From: Mollicutes bacterium
GTDB lineage: Bacteria > Bacillota_I > Bacilli_A > Izemoplasmatales > Izemoplasmataceae
Assembly: GCA_003551405.1 (NCBI GenBank)
Contig: PUMO01000131.1
Location: forward strand, 1-8,044
Length of the DNA stretch: 8,044 nt
Direction of reading: 5' to 3'
Both the position numbers and the translations under genes were made by a program. The notes under the pieces are model-generated. The model was not told the DNA's origin. It was given only the letters and a program-made list of their open reading frames with translations, and ran no database searches. The first letter of the stretch is position 1; each line of letters begins with the position of its first letter. This document shows positions 1 to 7,206 of this stretch, in pieces.

Positions 1-837
1 CCCCGCCACAATCATCACAATACCAATCGCTTGCGCTGTTCGAATGCCTGTATCACCAATAAAGAGTGCATCGGTACGCATGAATTCAATAAAGAAGCGA
101 CCGACTGAGTACCAAATCAGATAAAAGGCAATCATGTCCCCACTGCGTACAAACGGCATGCGTCTAAGCACCAATATCGCAATGAGACCCAGTATGTTCC
201 AAAGAGATTCATACAAAAACGTTGGGTGATAATAATTAAGGCCATAATCGGCGGAAAAATACATGTTATCCACAATAAAATCGGGGATTCGGAGTGTATC
301 GGATAAGAATGCGCGCTGGGCATCGAGTGATAAAAGTGCATCACCATTTTCAACACCGCCAATCACGCCACCATGTGCTTCTTGATTGAAAAAATTGCCC
401 CAGCGTCCGAATGCTTGGCCAATCAAAAACCCTGGCGCAAGCAAATCAAAGATTTTCAGTGGTTCCAGGCCTCGAATTCTTGTATAGATAATCGACGCAA
501 CAACGGCCACAAGAAAACCGCCATGAATCGCAAGACCACCCTCAGTCACCGCAAATATACGGCCGAGATTGCCGGCGTACTGTTCCCACTGGAAAATTAC
601 ATAATATAAGCGGGCGCCTATAATCGAAAGCGGTAGTATGATAATAAGGCCATCGATAATATAATCACTTTTGATGCCCAGTTTCTTGCCTTCTTTAATG
701 CCTAAGAAGAGTGCTGCGAGGACACCAAGGAGAATCATGATACTGTATAGATAAATATCAAAATTGCCGATGGAAAAAAGGACATTGTCAAGCGGTTCAT
801 GATTTGGGTCAGTATGCGCTAATAATTGAAACATCAT
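1..837 (-). CDS. lgt: Prolipoprotein diacylglyceryl transferase Lgt, missing only its C-terminal end at the window edge
   Basis: Integral membrane enzyme that moves the diacylglyceryl group of phosphatidylglycerol to the lipobox cysteine of prolipoproteins, the first step of lipoprotein maturation at the cytoplasmic membrane. 279 residues are visible and the frame is open to the left edge; relatives are about 270-290 residues, so little is missing. Several hydrophobic segments span the length. Seen motifs: IHGG (105-108) with the catalytically important histidine, the Lgt signature GRWGNFFNQEAHGG (144-157), HPTFLYES (204-211), and VGRFFIEFMRTD (245-256) with its conserved arginine. Between NQEAHGG and YYHPTFLYES lies a loop of about 45 residues, longer than the about 25 I recall for B. 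subtilis Lgt. The start is the ATG at 837 or the adjacent ATG at 834, 8-11 nt after the hprK stop. Following hprK is its usual place in Bacillota. Confidence 0.96.
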   Translation of the reverse strand, partial: MMFQLLAHTDPNHEPLDNVLFSIGNFDIYLYSIMILLGVLAALFLGIKEGKKLGIKSDYIIDGLIIILPLSIIGARLYYVIFQWEQYAGNLGRIFAVTEGGLAIHGGFLVAVVASIIYTRIRGLEPLKIFDLLAPGFLIGQAFGRWGNFFNQEAHGGVIGGVENGDALLSLDAQRAFLSDTLRIPDFIVDNMYFSADYGLNYYHPTFLYESLWNILGLIAILVLRRMPFVRSGDMIAFYLIWYSVGRFFIEFMRTDALFIGDTGIRTAQAIGIVMIVAG

Positions 838-848
838 GCATCCCTCTA
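834..848 (-). promoter_or_regulatory. lgt ribosome binding site overlapping the hprK stop codon, with a double ATG
   Basis: On the minus strand TAGAGGG (848-842) contains the hprK TAG stop and an AGGG core. Two consecutive in-frame ATGs follow at 837 and 834, at spacings of 4 and 7 nt. The second matches the 6-7 nt spacing seen at ligA, the membrane protein gene and hprK, so 834 may be the true start; the difference is one methionine. Confidence 0.65.
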
Positions 849-1796
849 TTCACTTTGTTTTTTGTTTTTGTTTTTACTATTCTTTGCATTGATTTCTCTT
901 GAGATATTGTTGGTAAAATCTTCCGCCATGTTGATGCCAAGCGTTCTTAGTCGTACATTCATCGCTGCCACTTCAACGAGTGACGGTAAACTGCGTGCCG
1001 CAGTAATGGGAATTTTTACAAGTGGAACTTCGGTTTCAAATATGGTTTCACTTTCGCTTTCCAGTCCAAGTCTATCATAATCTTCCTCATGATCCCATGG
1101 TACAAGTTCAGCAATCATGGATACGTATTTATCTTCGCGGTACGCACTGGCCCCAAAAAGCTTAACCACATTGACAATACCGATCCCGCGGATTTCTAAA
1201 TACTCCTTTAATAAATCTGGCGCTTCACCGATGAGCATCCCTTGTTCACGCTCATATACATCCACACGATCATCGGCCACGAGCTGATGGCCCTTTTTGA
1301 CAAGTTCCAACGCAACTTCACTCTTGCCCACGCCGCTTTTCCCTCTCAGTAAGACGCCAACACCATTGATATCAACCAGTGTTGCATGCAAGGATTTTCT
1401 GGGCGCAAGTTTCGCGTGCAAGTATTGATAAAGACGACTGAACAGTTCATTCGTCCGGGTGTAACTTTTTAGGATAGGAATATTATATTCGGCCCCTTTA
1501 CGCTTAAAAACCTCCGGAATATCAACGTGTTTTGAAAATAAAAAAGCTGGCGGGGTCCGCTGAAACATCATATCTACGCGAATTTCTTGGTCTTCTTCAT
1601 TGAGCCACCCAAAGAACGTCATTTCTTTGGAGCCAAATATTTGAATGCGGTCGTTTTCGAAGAAATCAAATAATCCAGCAAGTTCAATTCCCGGGCGCGT
1701 AAGCTGGGGATTTAAGATCTCATTGGAAAGCCCATGGTCGCCACTGACAACATCCATTTTAAAATCATTCACAAGCGTTTGCACGGTTATACTCAT
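846..1796 (-). CDS. hprK: Bifunctional HPr kinase/phosphorylase (HprK/P), full length
   Basis: Phosphorylates the phosphotransferase carrier HPr on Ser-46 with ATP or pyrophosphate and reverses this by phosphorolysis, giving PPi; the sensor switch for CcpA-dependent carbon catabolite repression and inducer exclusion. The 316 residues are the usual length (about 310). An N-terminal domain (1 to about 130) is followed by the catalytic domain: conserved H137, the P-loop GKSGVGKS (152-159) with E160, the acidic pair D175-D176 in LVADDRVDV, the family signature EIRGIGIVNV (201-210), and the C-terminal block with R268 in the ITAARSLPSLVEVAAMN segment (264-280). The tail (about 303-316) is a short Lys/Asn-rich, A-rich stretch. 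The ATG at 1796 has a good ribosome binding site. hprK followed by lgt is the standard Bacillota order. HPr itself is not encoded here. Confidence 0.97.
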   Translation of the reverse strand: MSITVQTLVNDFKMDVVSGDHGLSNEILNPQLTRPGIELAGLFDFFENDRIQIFGSKEMTFFGWLNEEDQEIRVDMMFQRTPPAFLFSKHVDIPEVFKRKGAEYNIPILKSYTRTNELFSRLYQYLHAKLAPRKSLHATLVDINGVGVLLRGKSGVGKSEVALELVKKGHQLVADDRVDVYEREQGMLIGEAPDLLKEYLEIRGIGIVNVVKLFGASAYREDKYVSMIAELVPWDHEEDYDRLGLESESETIFETEVPLVKIPITAARSLPSLVEVAAMNVRLRTLGINMAEDFTNNISREINAKNSKNKNKKQSE

Positions 1797-1807
1797 CGTT
1801 TCACCTC
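1796..1807 (-). promoter_or_regulatory. hprK ribosome binding site overlapping the upstream stop codon
   Basis: On the minus strand GAGGTGA (1807-1801) precedes the hprK ATG at 1796; its last three bases are the TGA stop of the membrane protein gene. The GAGG core is 7 nt from the ATG. The arrangement supports the hprK start and suggests translational coupling. Confidence 0.8.
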
Positions 1808-2379
1808 AATCGTTTTAATACAACGTTTCTTATGACATGGCTCATTATATATCTTAACACTAAAAATGTAACCATGAACACGATGAACAATGCTTCTTGG
1901 TTAAAATTGAACAAGGTGGCAAATACATAATTCTCAAGAACATAAAATATCGTGACATATCCAAAGAAGAATATAAATCCGAACGTCCGCATGACCACTT
2001 TAAACCACTTAACGGTTACGAAATTCCTAAACATCATTTCAAGTGTTGTGTAGACCGCCACAAACAATAAAAATGGTGTCAGTTCACCAGAAAAATCGAC
2101 CTCACCAAACAATTCCACCAGTGTATAAATGACAATCAAGTTAATGAGGAAATACACGATGAGATTAAGCAGGCCATTATGGTGAAAGCGTCCTGCGAAC
2201 TCAATCATGATGAGGCGTTGCTTGGGATTTTTGTTGTTTTGATTCTCATTGTTGTTTTGATTCGGGTCATTTTTCATTGACTTCATTTTTTCACTGAGGG
2301 CTTTGAGTTCTTCCTCACTGAGTTCCTTTTTTTCGTTATGCTTTGGTGATTCGTCTTTGGATGGTTTTTCATTACGCAT
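1801..2379 (-). CDS. Small four-helix membrane protein with charged Asn/Gln-rich N-terminal head; possible divergent YvlD/holin-4-like protein
   Basis: Function unknown. The 192-residue product starts with a hydrophilic region rich in Lys and Glu (1-36, including a likely amphipathic helix LSEEELKALSEKMKSMK at 20-36), followed by an Asn/Gln linker (37-53) and then about four hydrophobic segments (about 70-90, 99-117, 131-152 and 162-180) separated by short loops. It ends with a basic tail (RNVVLKRLR). There is no cleavable signal peptide. The gene overlaps uvrA by 8 nt and ends 4 nt before hprK, so it is surely co-expressed with them. In B. subtilis the four-helix protein YvlD (phage holin 4 superfamily) is encoded directly upstream of hprK. 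From memory, that family has an R-x15-G-[LF] pattern in its central helices, and R118 and G134-F135 here have the same spacing, though the family prolines are absent. Homology is inferred, not shown. An independent membrane protein is the alternative. Confidence 0.8.
   Translation of the reverse strand: MRNEKPSKDESPKHNEKKELSEEELKALSEKMKSMKNDPNQNNNENQNNKNPKQRLIMIEFAGRFHHNGLLNLIVYFLINLIVIYTLVELFGEVDFSGELTPFLLFVAVYTTLEMMFRNFVTVKWFKVVMRTFGFIFFFGYVTIFYVLENYVFATLFNFNQEALFIVFMVTFLVLRYIMSHVIRNVVLKRLR
2228..2263 (-). repeat. 18-bp tandem duplication coding for an Asn/Gln hexapeptide repeat
   Basis: Two copies of an 18-bp unit lie next to each other (2228-2245 and 2246-2263); 15 consecutive bases, ttgttgttttgattc on the plus strand, are identical in both. 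The period is a multiple of three, so it keeps frame and encodes the successive hexapeptides NQNNNE and NQNNKN in the linker of the membrane protein (residues about 40-51). It was probably made by replication slippage, and copy number may vary between strains (inference). Confidence 0.8.
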
Positions 2380-5197
2380 GGAATGCTCCTTTGAGAACGG
2401 TTTTGAGATAGCGCCCCGTATGGGACGATTCAACCTCGCTAATGGCTTCAGGTGTCCCTTCAGCAACAATTTCACCGCCAGCTTGACCCCCTTCAGGACC
2501 AAGGTCTATCACATGGTCTGCACGCTTGATGACATCGAGGTTGTGCTCAATGATGACCACGCTTGCGCCTTCCTTGACGATACTGTCAATGACGTCAAGC
2601 AGTCTCGCAACGTCATCAGCGTGAAGCCCTGTTGTGGGCTCATCAAGAATATAGAGGGTATCTGGCGTAATCTGCTTGTTAAGTTCGCGGGCCAGTTTGA
2701 CACGTTGTGCCTCGCCGCCTGAAAGGGTTGGGGCTGGCTGCCCCAGTTTTAAGTAACCAAGCCCAACATCCAGCAATGTTTCAAGTTTCACTTTGGCCTT
2801 AGGAATATTTTCAAAAAACGACACGGCTTCTTCGATGGTCATTTCAAGCACGTCAGATATGGTCTTTCCTTTATAGGTAACCTGGAGGGTCTCTTTATTG
2901 TACCGTTTTCCACCACAAACTTCACAGGTGACATACACATCGGGCAAGAAATGCATTTCAATTTTTTTGACCCCATCACCATGACACGCCTCACAGCGTC
3001 CCCCTTTAACATTGAACGAGAACCGACCCTTTTGATAACCACGTATTTTTGCTTCATTGGTCATCGCAAAAATATCACGAATGTTGTCAAAAACACCGGT
3101 ATAGGTCGCTGGGTTGCTTCTTGGTGTGCGGCCAATTGGGGATTGGTCAATGTTGATGATTTTATCAATGTGCTCACTGCCTTCAATGCTTTCAAACGAA
3201 CCAGTGGGGATGCGCTTAGGGTAAATGGTATTGTGCAGCCCTTTATAAATGCATTCATTGACAAGGGAGCTTTTGCCTGAACCACTAACCCCGCTCACCG
3301 CAGTGAAAACCCCTTTGGGGATGGAGACATCAATGTGCTTCAAATTGTTTTGTGAAGCTTTTTTAATGGTAATGACATCACCACTGCCTTTTCGTCTGTA
3401 CGCCGGTACTGGAATGGATTTGGCGCCACTGAGGTACTGCCCGGTAATGGAGTGCGGTGCTTGTTTAATTTCTTCGTAAGTCCCCTGGAAAATGAGTTCG
3501 CCGCCGTATTCACCGGCGCCGGGTCCAATATCGACAATTTGATCGGCCATGGCCATGGTTTCCTCGTCGTGTTCCACAACCACCAAAGTATTGCCTAAGT
3601 CGCGCATGCTTTTAAGCGTATTGATCAAACGCCGGTTGTCACGCTGATGAAGTCCAATGGAAGGTTCATCAAGGACATAAAGCACACCCGTGAGGCGTGA
3701 GCCAATCTGGGTGGCCAGGCGAATGCGCTGTGATTCACCACCTGAGAGTGTTGCGGCGCGACGTGATAGCGTCAAGTAGTCAAGACCGACATTTCTTAAG
3801 AAAGAAAGACGGGAATTGATTTCTTTTAAAATTAAATCTGAAATTTTCTCATCGGTCTCATCAAGCGTCAAGTCCGCAATAAAATCCAGAATGTCCACGA
3901 CACTTTTATCGGTCATTTCATAAATGTCATCACCGCCGACCTTAACACTGAGTGCGGCTTCATTAAGCTTTTTCCCACCACATGTCGTACAAACTTTTTC
4001 ACTCATCAGTGATTCGATCCATTCGCGCATGAAGCGCGAAGAGGTTTCCACATAACGGCGTTCCAAATTGTTGATAATGCCTTCATAATACCCGGTTTTA
4101 TCATGTTGTACTCGGTCGGTTTTTCCTTTGAACTGAAACCGCAAGGGTTTATCTGAACCGTAATAGATCAGCGTTTTTTCCTTTTCACTGTACGTGCCGA
4201 AGGGTTGATTTAAGTCAATGTTGTAAGCATCAGCGAGGACTTGAAGTTGTTTAAAATGAATCGTGTCCTGATTGCGCCACCCCTTAATGGCACCATCATT
4301 GATTGAAAGTTCATCGTTTGGAATCAATAAATACGGGTCGATTTTTTGTTTGTACCCAAGTCCCCCGCACGCCTCGCACGCACCATAAGGTGCATTGAAT
4401 GAAAAAAGCCGAGGTTCAAGTTTTCCGATGGAAAAATCGCAGTATGGACAGGCAAAATGTTCTGAGAATGTGTGGGTTTCGTTATTAATAAGCACAATAA
4501 CTTTCCCTTCACCCATCTTTGCGGCGGTTTCCAGGGAATCAAACAAACGCGACGATACTTTATCTCTGAGTTTCAACCGATCGATGACTACATCAATGGT
4601 ATGCTTTTTATTCTTATTCAGATTGTCCACAAGGTCAATGTCGGTGATTTCACCATTCACGCGCAACCGAACATAGCCCGCTTTCTTCAGTTGTTCAATG
4701 GTATTTTTGTGTGTCCCTTTCTTTCCTTGTACAACAGGCGCAAGCACTTCTGTGCGCGAGCCTTCGGGATGCTTAAAAATACGGTCACGCATTTCTTCAA
4801 TCGTTTGAGAGGTGATGGGGACATTGTGTGTGGGACAATAAGGGGTCCCAATCCGTGCATAAAGCAGACGTATATAATCATAAACTTCCGTGACGGTTCC
4901 CACCGTACTTCGTGGGTTTTTTGATGTGGTTTTTTGGTCGATACTGATGGCTGGGGAGAGCCCTTCAATGCTTTCAACATCCGGTTTTTCCAAATTTCCC
5001 AGAAACTGCCTGGCATACGCACTTAAGCTTTCAACGTAGCGGCGTTGTCCTTCTTTGTAAATGGTGTCAAACGCTAGCGACGTTTTCCCTGAACCGCTTA
5101 GACCGGTCATCACAATTAATTGATGTTTGGGAAGCGTAATATCAAGCGATTTTAAATTGTTTTCGTTGGCACCTTTTATTACGATGGTGTTGTCCAT
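2372..5197 (-). CDS. uvrA: UvrABC excinuclease subunit A, full length
   Basis: Damage-sensing ATPase of nucleotide excision repair; a UvrA dimer scans DNA and loads UvrB at bulky lesions. At 941 residues it is normal size with two complete ABC modules. Module 1: Walker A GLSGSGKT (32-39), signature LSGGESQ (484-490), Walker B YVLDEPS (507-513), switch histidine H543. Module 2: Walker A GVSGSGKS (636-643), signature LSGGEAQ (825-831), Walker B YILDEPTTGLH (849-859), switch histidine H885. Zinc sites: C250/C253 with C274/C277, the conserved CTTC pair (403, 406), and C735/C738 with C758/C761, the last framing the DNA-contacting glycine-rich hairpin. The UvrB-binding region (about 118-200) is present. 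The ATG at 5197 is chosen over an upstream GTG at 5206, which overlaps the ribosome binding site. Its last 8 nt overlap the next gene. uvrB, the usual partner, is not in the window. Confidence 0.98.
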   Translation of the reverse strand: MDNTIVIKGANENNLKSLDITLPKHQLIVMTGLSGSGKTSLAFDTIYKEGQRRYVESLSAYARQFLGNLEKPDVESIEGLSPAISIDQKTTSKNPRSTVGTVTEVYDYIRLLYARIGTPYCPTHNVPITSQTIEEMRDRIFKHPEGSRTEVLAPVVQGKKGTHKNTIEQLKKAGYVRLRVNGEITDIDLVDNLNKNKKHTIDVVIDRLKLRDKVSSRLFDSLETAAKMGEGKVIVLINNETHTFSEHFACPYCDFSIGKLEPRLFSFNAPYGACEACGGLGYKQKIDPYLLIPNDELSINDGAIKGWRNQDTIHFKQLQVLADAYNIDLNQPFGTYSEKEKTLIYYGSDKPLRFQFKGKTDRVQHDKTGYYEGIINNLERRYVETSSRFMREWIESLMSEKVCTTCGGKKLNEAALSVKVGGDDIYEMTDKSVVDILDFIADLTLDETDEKISDLILKEINSRLSFLRNVGLDYLTLSRRAATLSGGESQRIRLATQIGSRLTGVLYVLDEPSIGLHQRDNRRLINTLKSMRDLGNTLVVVEHDEETMAMADQIVDIGPGAGEYGGELIFQGTYEEIKQAPHSITGQYLSGAKSIPVPAYRRKGSGDVITIKKASQNNLKHIDVSIPKGVFTAVSGVSGSGKSSLVNECIYKGLHNTIYPKRIPTGSFESIEGSEHIDKIINIDQSPIGRTPRSNPATYTGVFDNIRDIFAMTNEAKIRGYQKGRFSFNVKGGRCEACHGDGVKKIEMHFLPDVYVTCEVCGGKRYNKETLQVTYKGKTISDVLEMTIEEAVSFFENIPKAKVKLETLLDVGLGYLKLGQPAPTLSGGEAQRVKLARELNKQITPDTLYILDEPTTGLHADDVARLLDVIDSIVKEGASVVIIEHNLDVIKRADHVIDLGPEGGQAGGEIVAEGTPEAISEVESSHTGRYLKTVLKGAFHA
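2377..2390 (-). promoter_or_regulatory. Ribosome binding site for the membrane protein gene, inside the uvrA 3' end
   Basis: On the minus strand AGGAG (2390-2386) lies 6 nt before the ATG at 2379. It is the only good start signal for this gene and rules out longer in-frame starts within uvrA, such as one at 2502, which would add 41 residues read from uvrA coding sequence in another frame. Confidence 0.8.
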
Positions 5198-5212
5198 AGT
5201 TAACACGTCCTA
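5197..5212 (-). promoter_or_regulatory. Weak uvrA ribosome binding site overlapping the ligA stop codon
   Basis: On the minus strand TAGGACG (5212-5206) contains the ligA TAG stop and an AGGA core about 10 nt before the ATG at 5197. This decides the uvrA start: the in-frame GTG at 5206 sits inside the ribosome binding site itself and cannot use it. The core is shorter and more distant than at the neighbouring genes, so uvrA initiation may depend on ribosomes coming off ligA (inference). Confidence 0.6.
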
Positions 5213-7192
5213 TTCGTTCATCAGGTCTTTGAGTTCGGCTTCACTAATGATGGTGATTCCCAGATCCTGAGCCTTGTCATATTTGCTGCCGGGGTCTTTT
5301 CCGGCACATAAATAATCGGTATTTTTTGAGACAGATGACGTCACTTTTCCACCGAGTGCTTCAATTTGTTTTTTGGCTTCGCTGCGCGACATGCTAGGCA
5401 GTGTGCCGGTTAAAACAAATGTCTTGTCTTTAAGCGTTGTCGTTTGCGCGGGTTCACCTTTATAACGCATGTTCAGACCCAGACTTTTAAGTTCGTCAAT
5501 CATTGTGACATTATTGGGTTCACTGAAAAAATCAACCACACTGTTTGCGATGACTTCCCCAATCGCATCAATGGCTGTTAAATCTTCAACCGTTGCATTC
5601 ATAATAGCAGACATGTCCTTAAAATGCATGGCAAGTACTTGACTGACCTTGGCCCCGACATAACGAATGCCTAGTCCAAAAAGCAATTGCTCCAGTGAAT
5701 TCTCTTTGGACCGTTCAATGTTTTTAAGCAGTTTGTCAATGCTTTTTTCGCCAAAGCCACCACGCTCCACTAACGCTTGGCGGTGGTCTTTAAGATAGTA
5801 AATATCAGGAATGCGGCTTAAATAGCCTTCGTTATGAAACAGTTCGATAATTTTTTCGCCAAGACCTTCAATATTCATCGCACCACGGGAAACGAAATGG
5901 ATGAGTCCCGTCATACGTTTAGCAGGACACGCAGGATTAGGACAAAAATCATCCGCTTCGCTTTTACTTTTTTCAAGCGTCGTTTCACATTTAGGACACG
6001 CTTTAATCATTTCAAACGTTTCTTCTTGGCCTGTACGGTTTTCAGTGATAACACCGACAACTTCTGGGATGATATCGCCCGCCTTTTGAACAAGCACTTG
6101 GTCATTGATTCGTATGTCACGGTCCAATATATATCCTTCATTGTGAAGGGTCGCTCTTGAAACGGTGGATCCTTGCACTTCAACAGGTTCAAGTACCGCA
6201 ACCGGTGTGATTTGACCAGTGCGTCCTACCTGGAAATAAATGTCTTGAAGGGTTGTCATGACCTGTTCAGCTTTAAATTTATAGGCAATGGCCCACTTAG
6301 GGCTTTTAACCGTATAACCGATGCGCCCGTACATGGTCCGTTCATTGACTTTGACGACCACACCGTCAATATCATATGTATATTGGTCGCGGGTCATTTC
6401 AAGGGTTTGAACTTTATCAATCACACTGTCAATATTGTCATGATGCGTTGTTTCTGGATTGGTTTTAAATCCGAGGTCCTTAAGGTATTTTAGCGCCGAG
6501 CTGTGCGTCATGGAAATGGCTTCATCAGGCTCACTGAGGCTATAAATGAACATATCGAGCGCACGCTTTGCCGCGACTGAGCTGTCCAGTTGACGCACAC
6601 TGCCAGCGGCGGCGTTTCGTGGATTTTTAAACGGGACCTCGCCGTTATTTTTACGCGCATCATTAAGTTTTATGAAGTTGGGCTTGCTCATGAAGATTTC
6701 GCCGCGCACTTCAATATCGACAGCTTCAGACAATTTCAAAGGGACACTTTTAATCGTGCGAACATTATGCGTGATGTCTTCACCCACATTTCCATTCCCA
6801 CGTGTCGCGGTGCGCACAAGTTTGCCCTGTTCATAGGTGAGAGACGCCGCAAGACCGTCTATTTTGGCTTCCACCATGTAACTGACGTCACCAAAAGCAC
6901 GCATACGTTTGTCAAATTGACGCAAATCTTCCGTATTGAACGCATTGGCGAGTGATAACATCGGAATCGTGTGAGACACTTTTTCAAAGCCGTCAAGCAC
7001 CTGCCCACCAACGCGCTTGGTCGGTGAATTATCGGTTTGGTACTCTGGATAGTCTTTTTCGAGTTGTTGTAAGCGCGCCAGTAATTCATCGTAATAGACA
7101 TCTGATACCGTAGGGCTGTCAAGGACATGATACTCATAATCATATTGTCTTAGTTGCGCACGCAACGATTCGATTTCTTTTTTAACGTCCAT
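5210..7192 (-). CDS. ligA: NAD+-dependent DNA ligase LigA, full length
   Basis: Seals 5'-phosphate/3'-hydroxyl nicks using NAD+, releasing NMN; the replicative and repair ligase of bacteria. At 660 residues it has normal length and every expected domain. The N-terminal Ia region carries YYDELL (33-38) for NMN/NAD+ binding. The adenylation domain has the catalytic lysine K110 in KIDG (110-113) and the downstream RGNGNVGEDIT (131-141), with EVRGE (161-165), DIDGVVVK (274-281) and KWAIAYKF (299-306) also present. An OB-fold includes QVGRTGQITPVA (321-332). A four-cysteine zinc finger follows at C399, C402, C417 and C422, then helix-hairpin-helix repeats (about 435-560, with GLGIRYVG at 506-513) and a BRCT domain (about 586-660, FVLTGTL at 592-598). 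The ATG at 7192 has an ideal ribosome binding site 7 nt upstream. It stops in TAG 12 nt before uvrA. No missing residue or frame break was seen. Confidence 0.98.
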   Translation of the reverse strand: MDVKKEIESLRAQLRQYDYEYHVLDSPTVSDVYYDELLARLQQLEKDYPEYQTDNSPTKRVGGQVLDGFEKVSHTIPMLSLANAFNTEDLRQFDKRMRAFGDVSYMVEAKIDGLAASLTYEQGKLVRTATRGNGNVGEDITHNVRTIKSVPLKLSEAVDIEVRGEIFMSKPNFIKLNDARKNNGEVPFKNPRNAAAGSVRQLDSSVAAKRALDMFIYSLSEPDEAISMTHSSALKYLKDLGFKTNPETTHHDNIDSVIDKVQTLEMTRDQYTYDIDGVVVKVNERTMYGRIGYTVKSPKWAIAYKFKAEQVMTTLQDIYFQVGRTGQITPVAVLEPVEVQGSTVSRATLHNEGYILDRDIRINDQVLVQKAGDIIPEVVGVITENRTGQEETFEMIKACPKCETTLEKSKSEADDFCPNPACPAKRMTGLIHFVSRGAMNIEGLGEKIIELFHNEGYLSRIPDIYYLKDHRQALVERGGFGEKSIDKLLKNIERSKENSLEQLLFGLGIRYVGAKVSQVLAMHFKDMSAIMNATVEDLTAIDAIGEVIANSVVDFFSEPNNVTMIDELKSLGLNMRYKGEPAQTTTLKDKTFVLTGTLPSMSRSEAKKQIEALGGKVTSSVSKNTDYLCAGKDPGSKYDKAQDLGITIISEAELKDLMNE

Positions 7193-7206
7193 AACAAATC
7201 CTCCTA
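7192..7206 (-). promoter_or_regulatory. ligA ribosome binding site fused to the pcrA stop codon
   Basis: Read on the minus strand, TAGGAGG (7206-7200) lies 7 nt before the ligA ATG at 7192. Its first three bases are the pcrA stop codon, so ribosomes ending pcrA sit on the ligA initiation site. This is the strongest Shine-Dalgarno in the window and fixes the ligA start. Translational coupling is inferred. Confidence 0.85.

Noticed and set aside
782..815. TTGACA-like hexamer on the minus strand near the lgt start
   Set aside because: It is inside lgt coding sequence (LDNV), has no matching -10 box at 16-18 nt, and would leave the transcript without the lgt start.
811..841. Out-of-frame ATG at 841 before lgt, opening a 10-codon peptide that ends at a TGA inside lgt
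   Set aside because: The ATG directly abuts the AGGG ribosome binding core with no spacer, so initiation there is unlikely; the peptide has no recognisable character.
855..875. A-rich run at the hprK 3' end as a possible programmed frameshift site
   Set aside because: The runs are not in the X XXY YYZ phase relative to hprK codons, and hprK already has normal length ending just after them; it reads as an ordinary Lys/Asn tail.
2380..2502. Extended start at 2502 for the membrane protein, giving 233 residues
   Set aside because: The extra 41 residues are out-of-frame uvrA coding sequence around its ABC C-terminus; the strong AGGAG site is correctly placed only for the ATG at 2379.
2303..2722. 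Plus-strand open frame of 139 codons opposite the uvrA 3' end and the membrane protein gene
   Set aside because: Its Ser/Phe-rich start is the antisense of the Lys/Glu head of the membrane protein and the remainder mirrors the second uvrA ABC module; no independent coding signal was seen.
3548..3559. 12-bp perfect palindrome ccatggccatgg
   Set aside because: It lies inside uvrA and encodes the ordinary TMAMA segment beside the first switch histidine; a chance palindrome in coding sequence, not an operator.
4472..4924. Plus-strand open frame of 150 codons inside uvrA
   Set aside because: It lies wholly opposite the zinc-finger and UvrB-binding part of a complete uvrA, has no recognisable domain, and no convincing ribosome binding site was noticed. 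It is an antisense shadow.
6590..6955. Plus-strand open frame of 121 codons inside ligA
   Set aside because: Antisense of the conserved ligA adenylation domain; no family resemblance.
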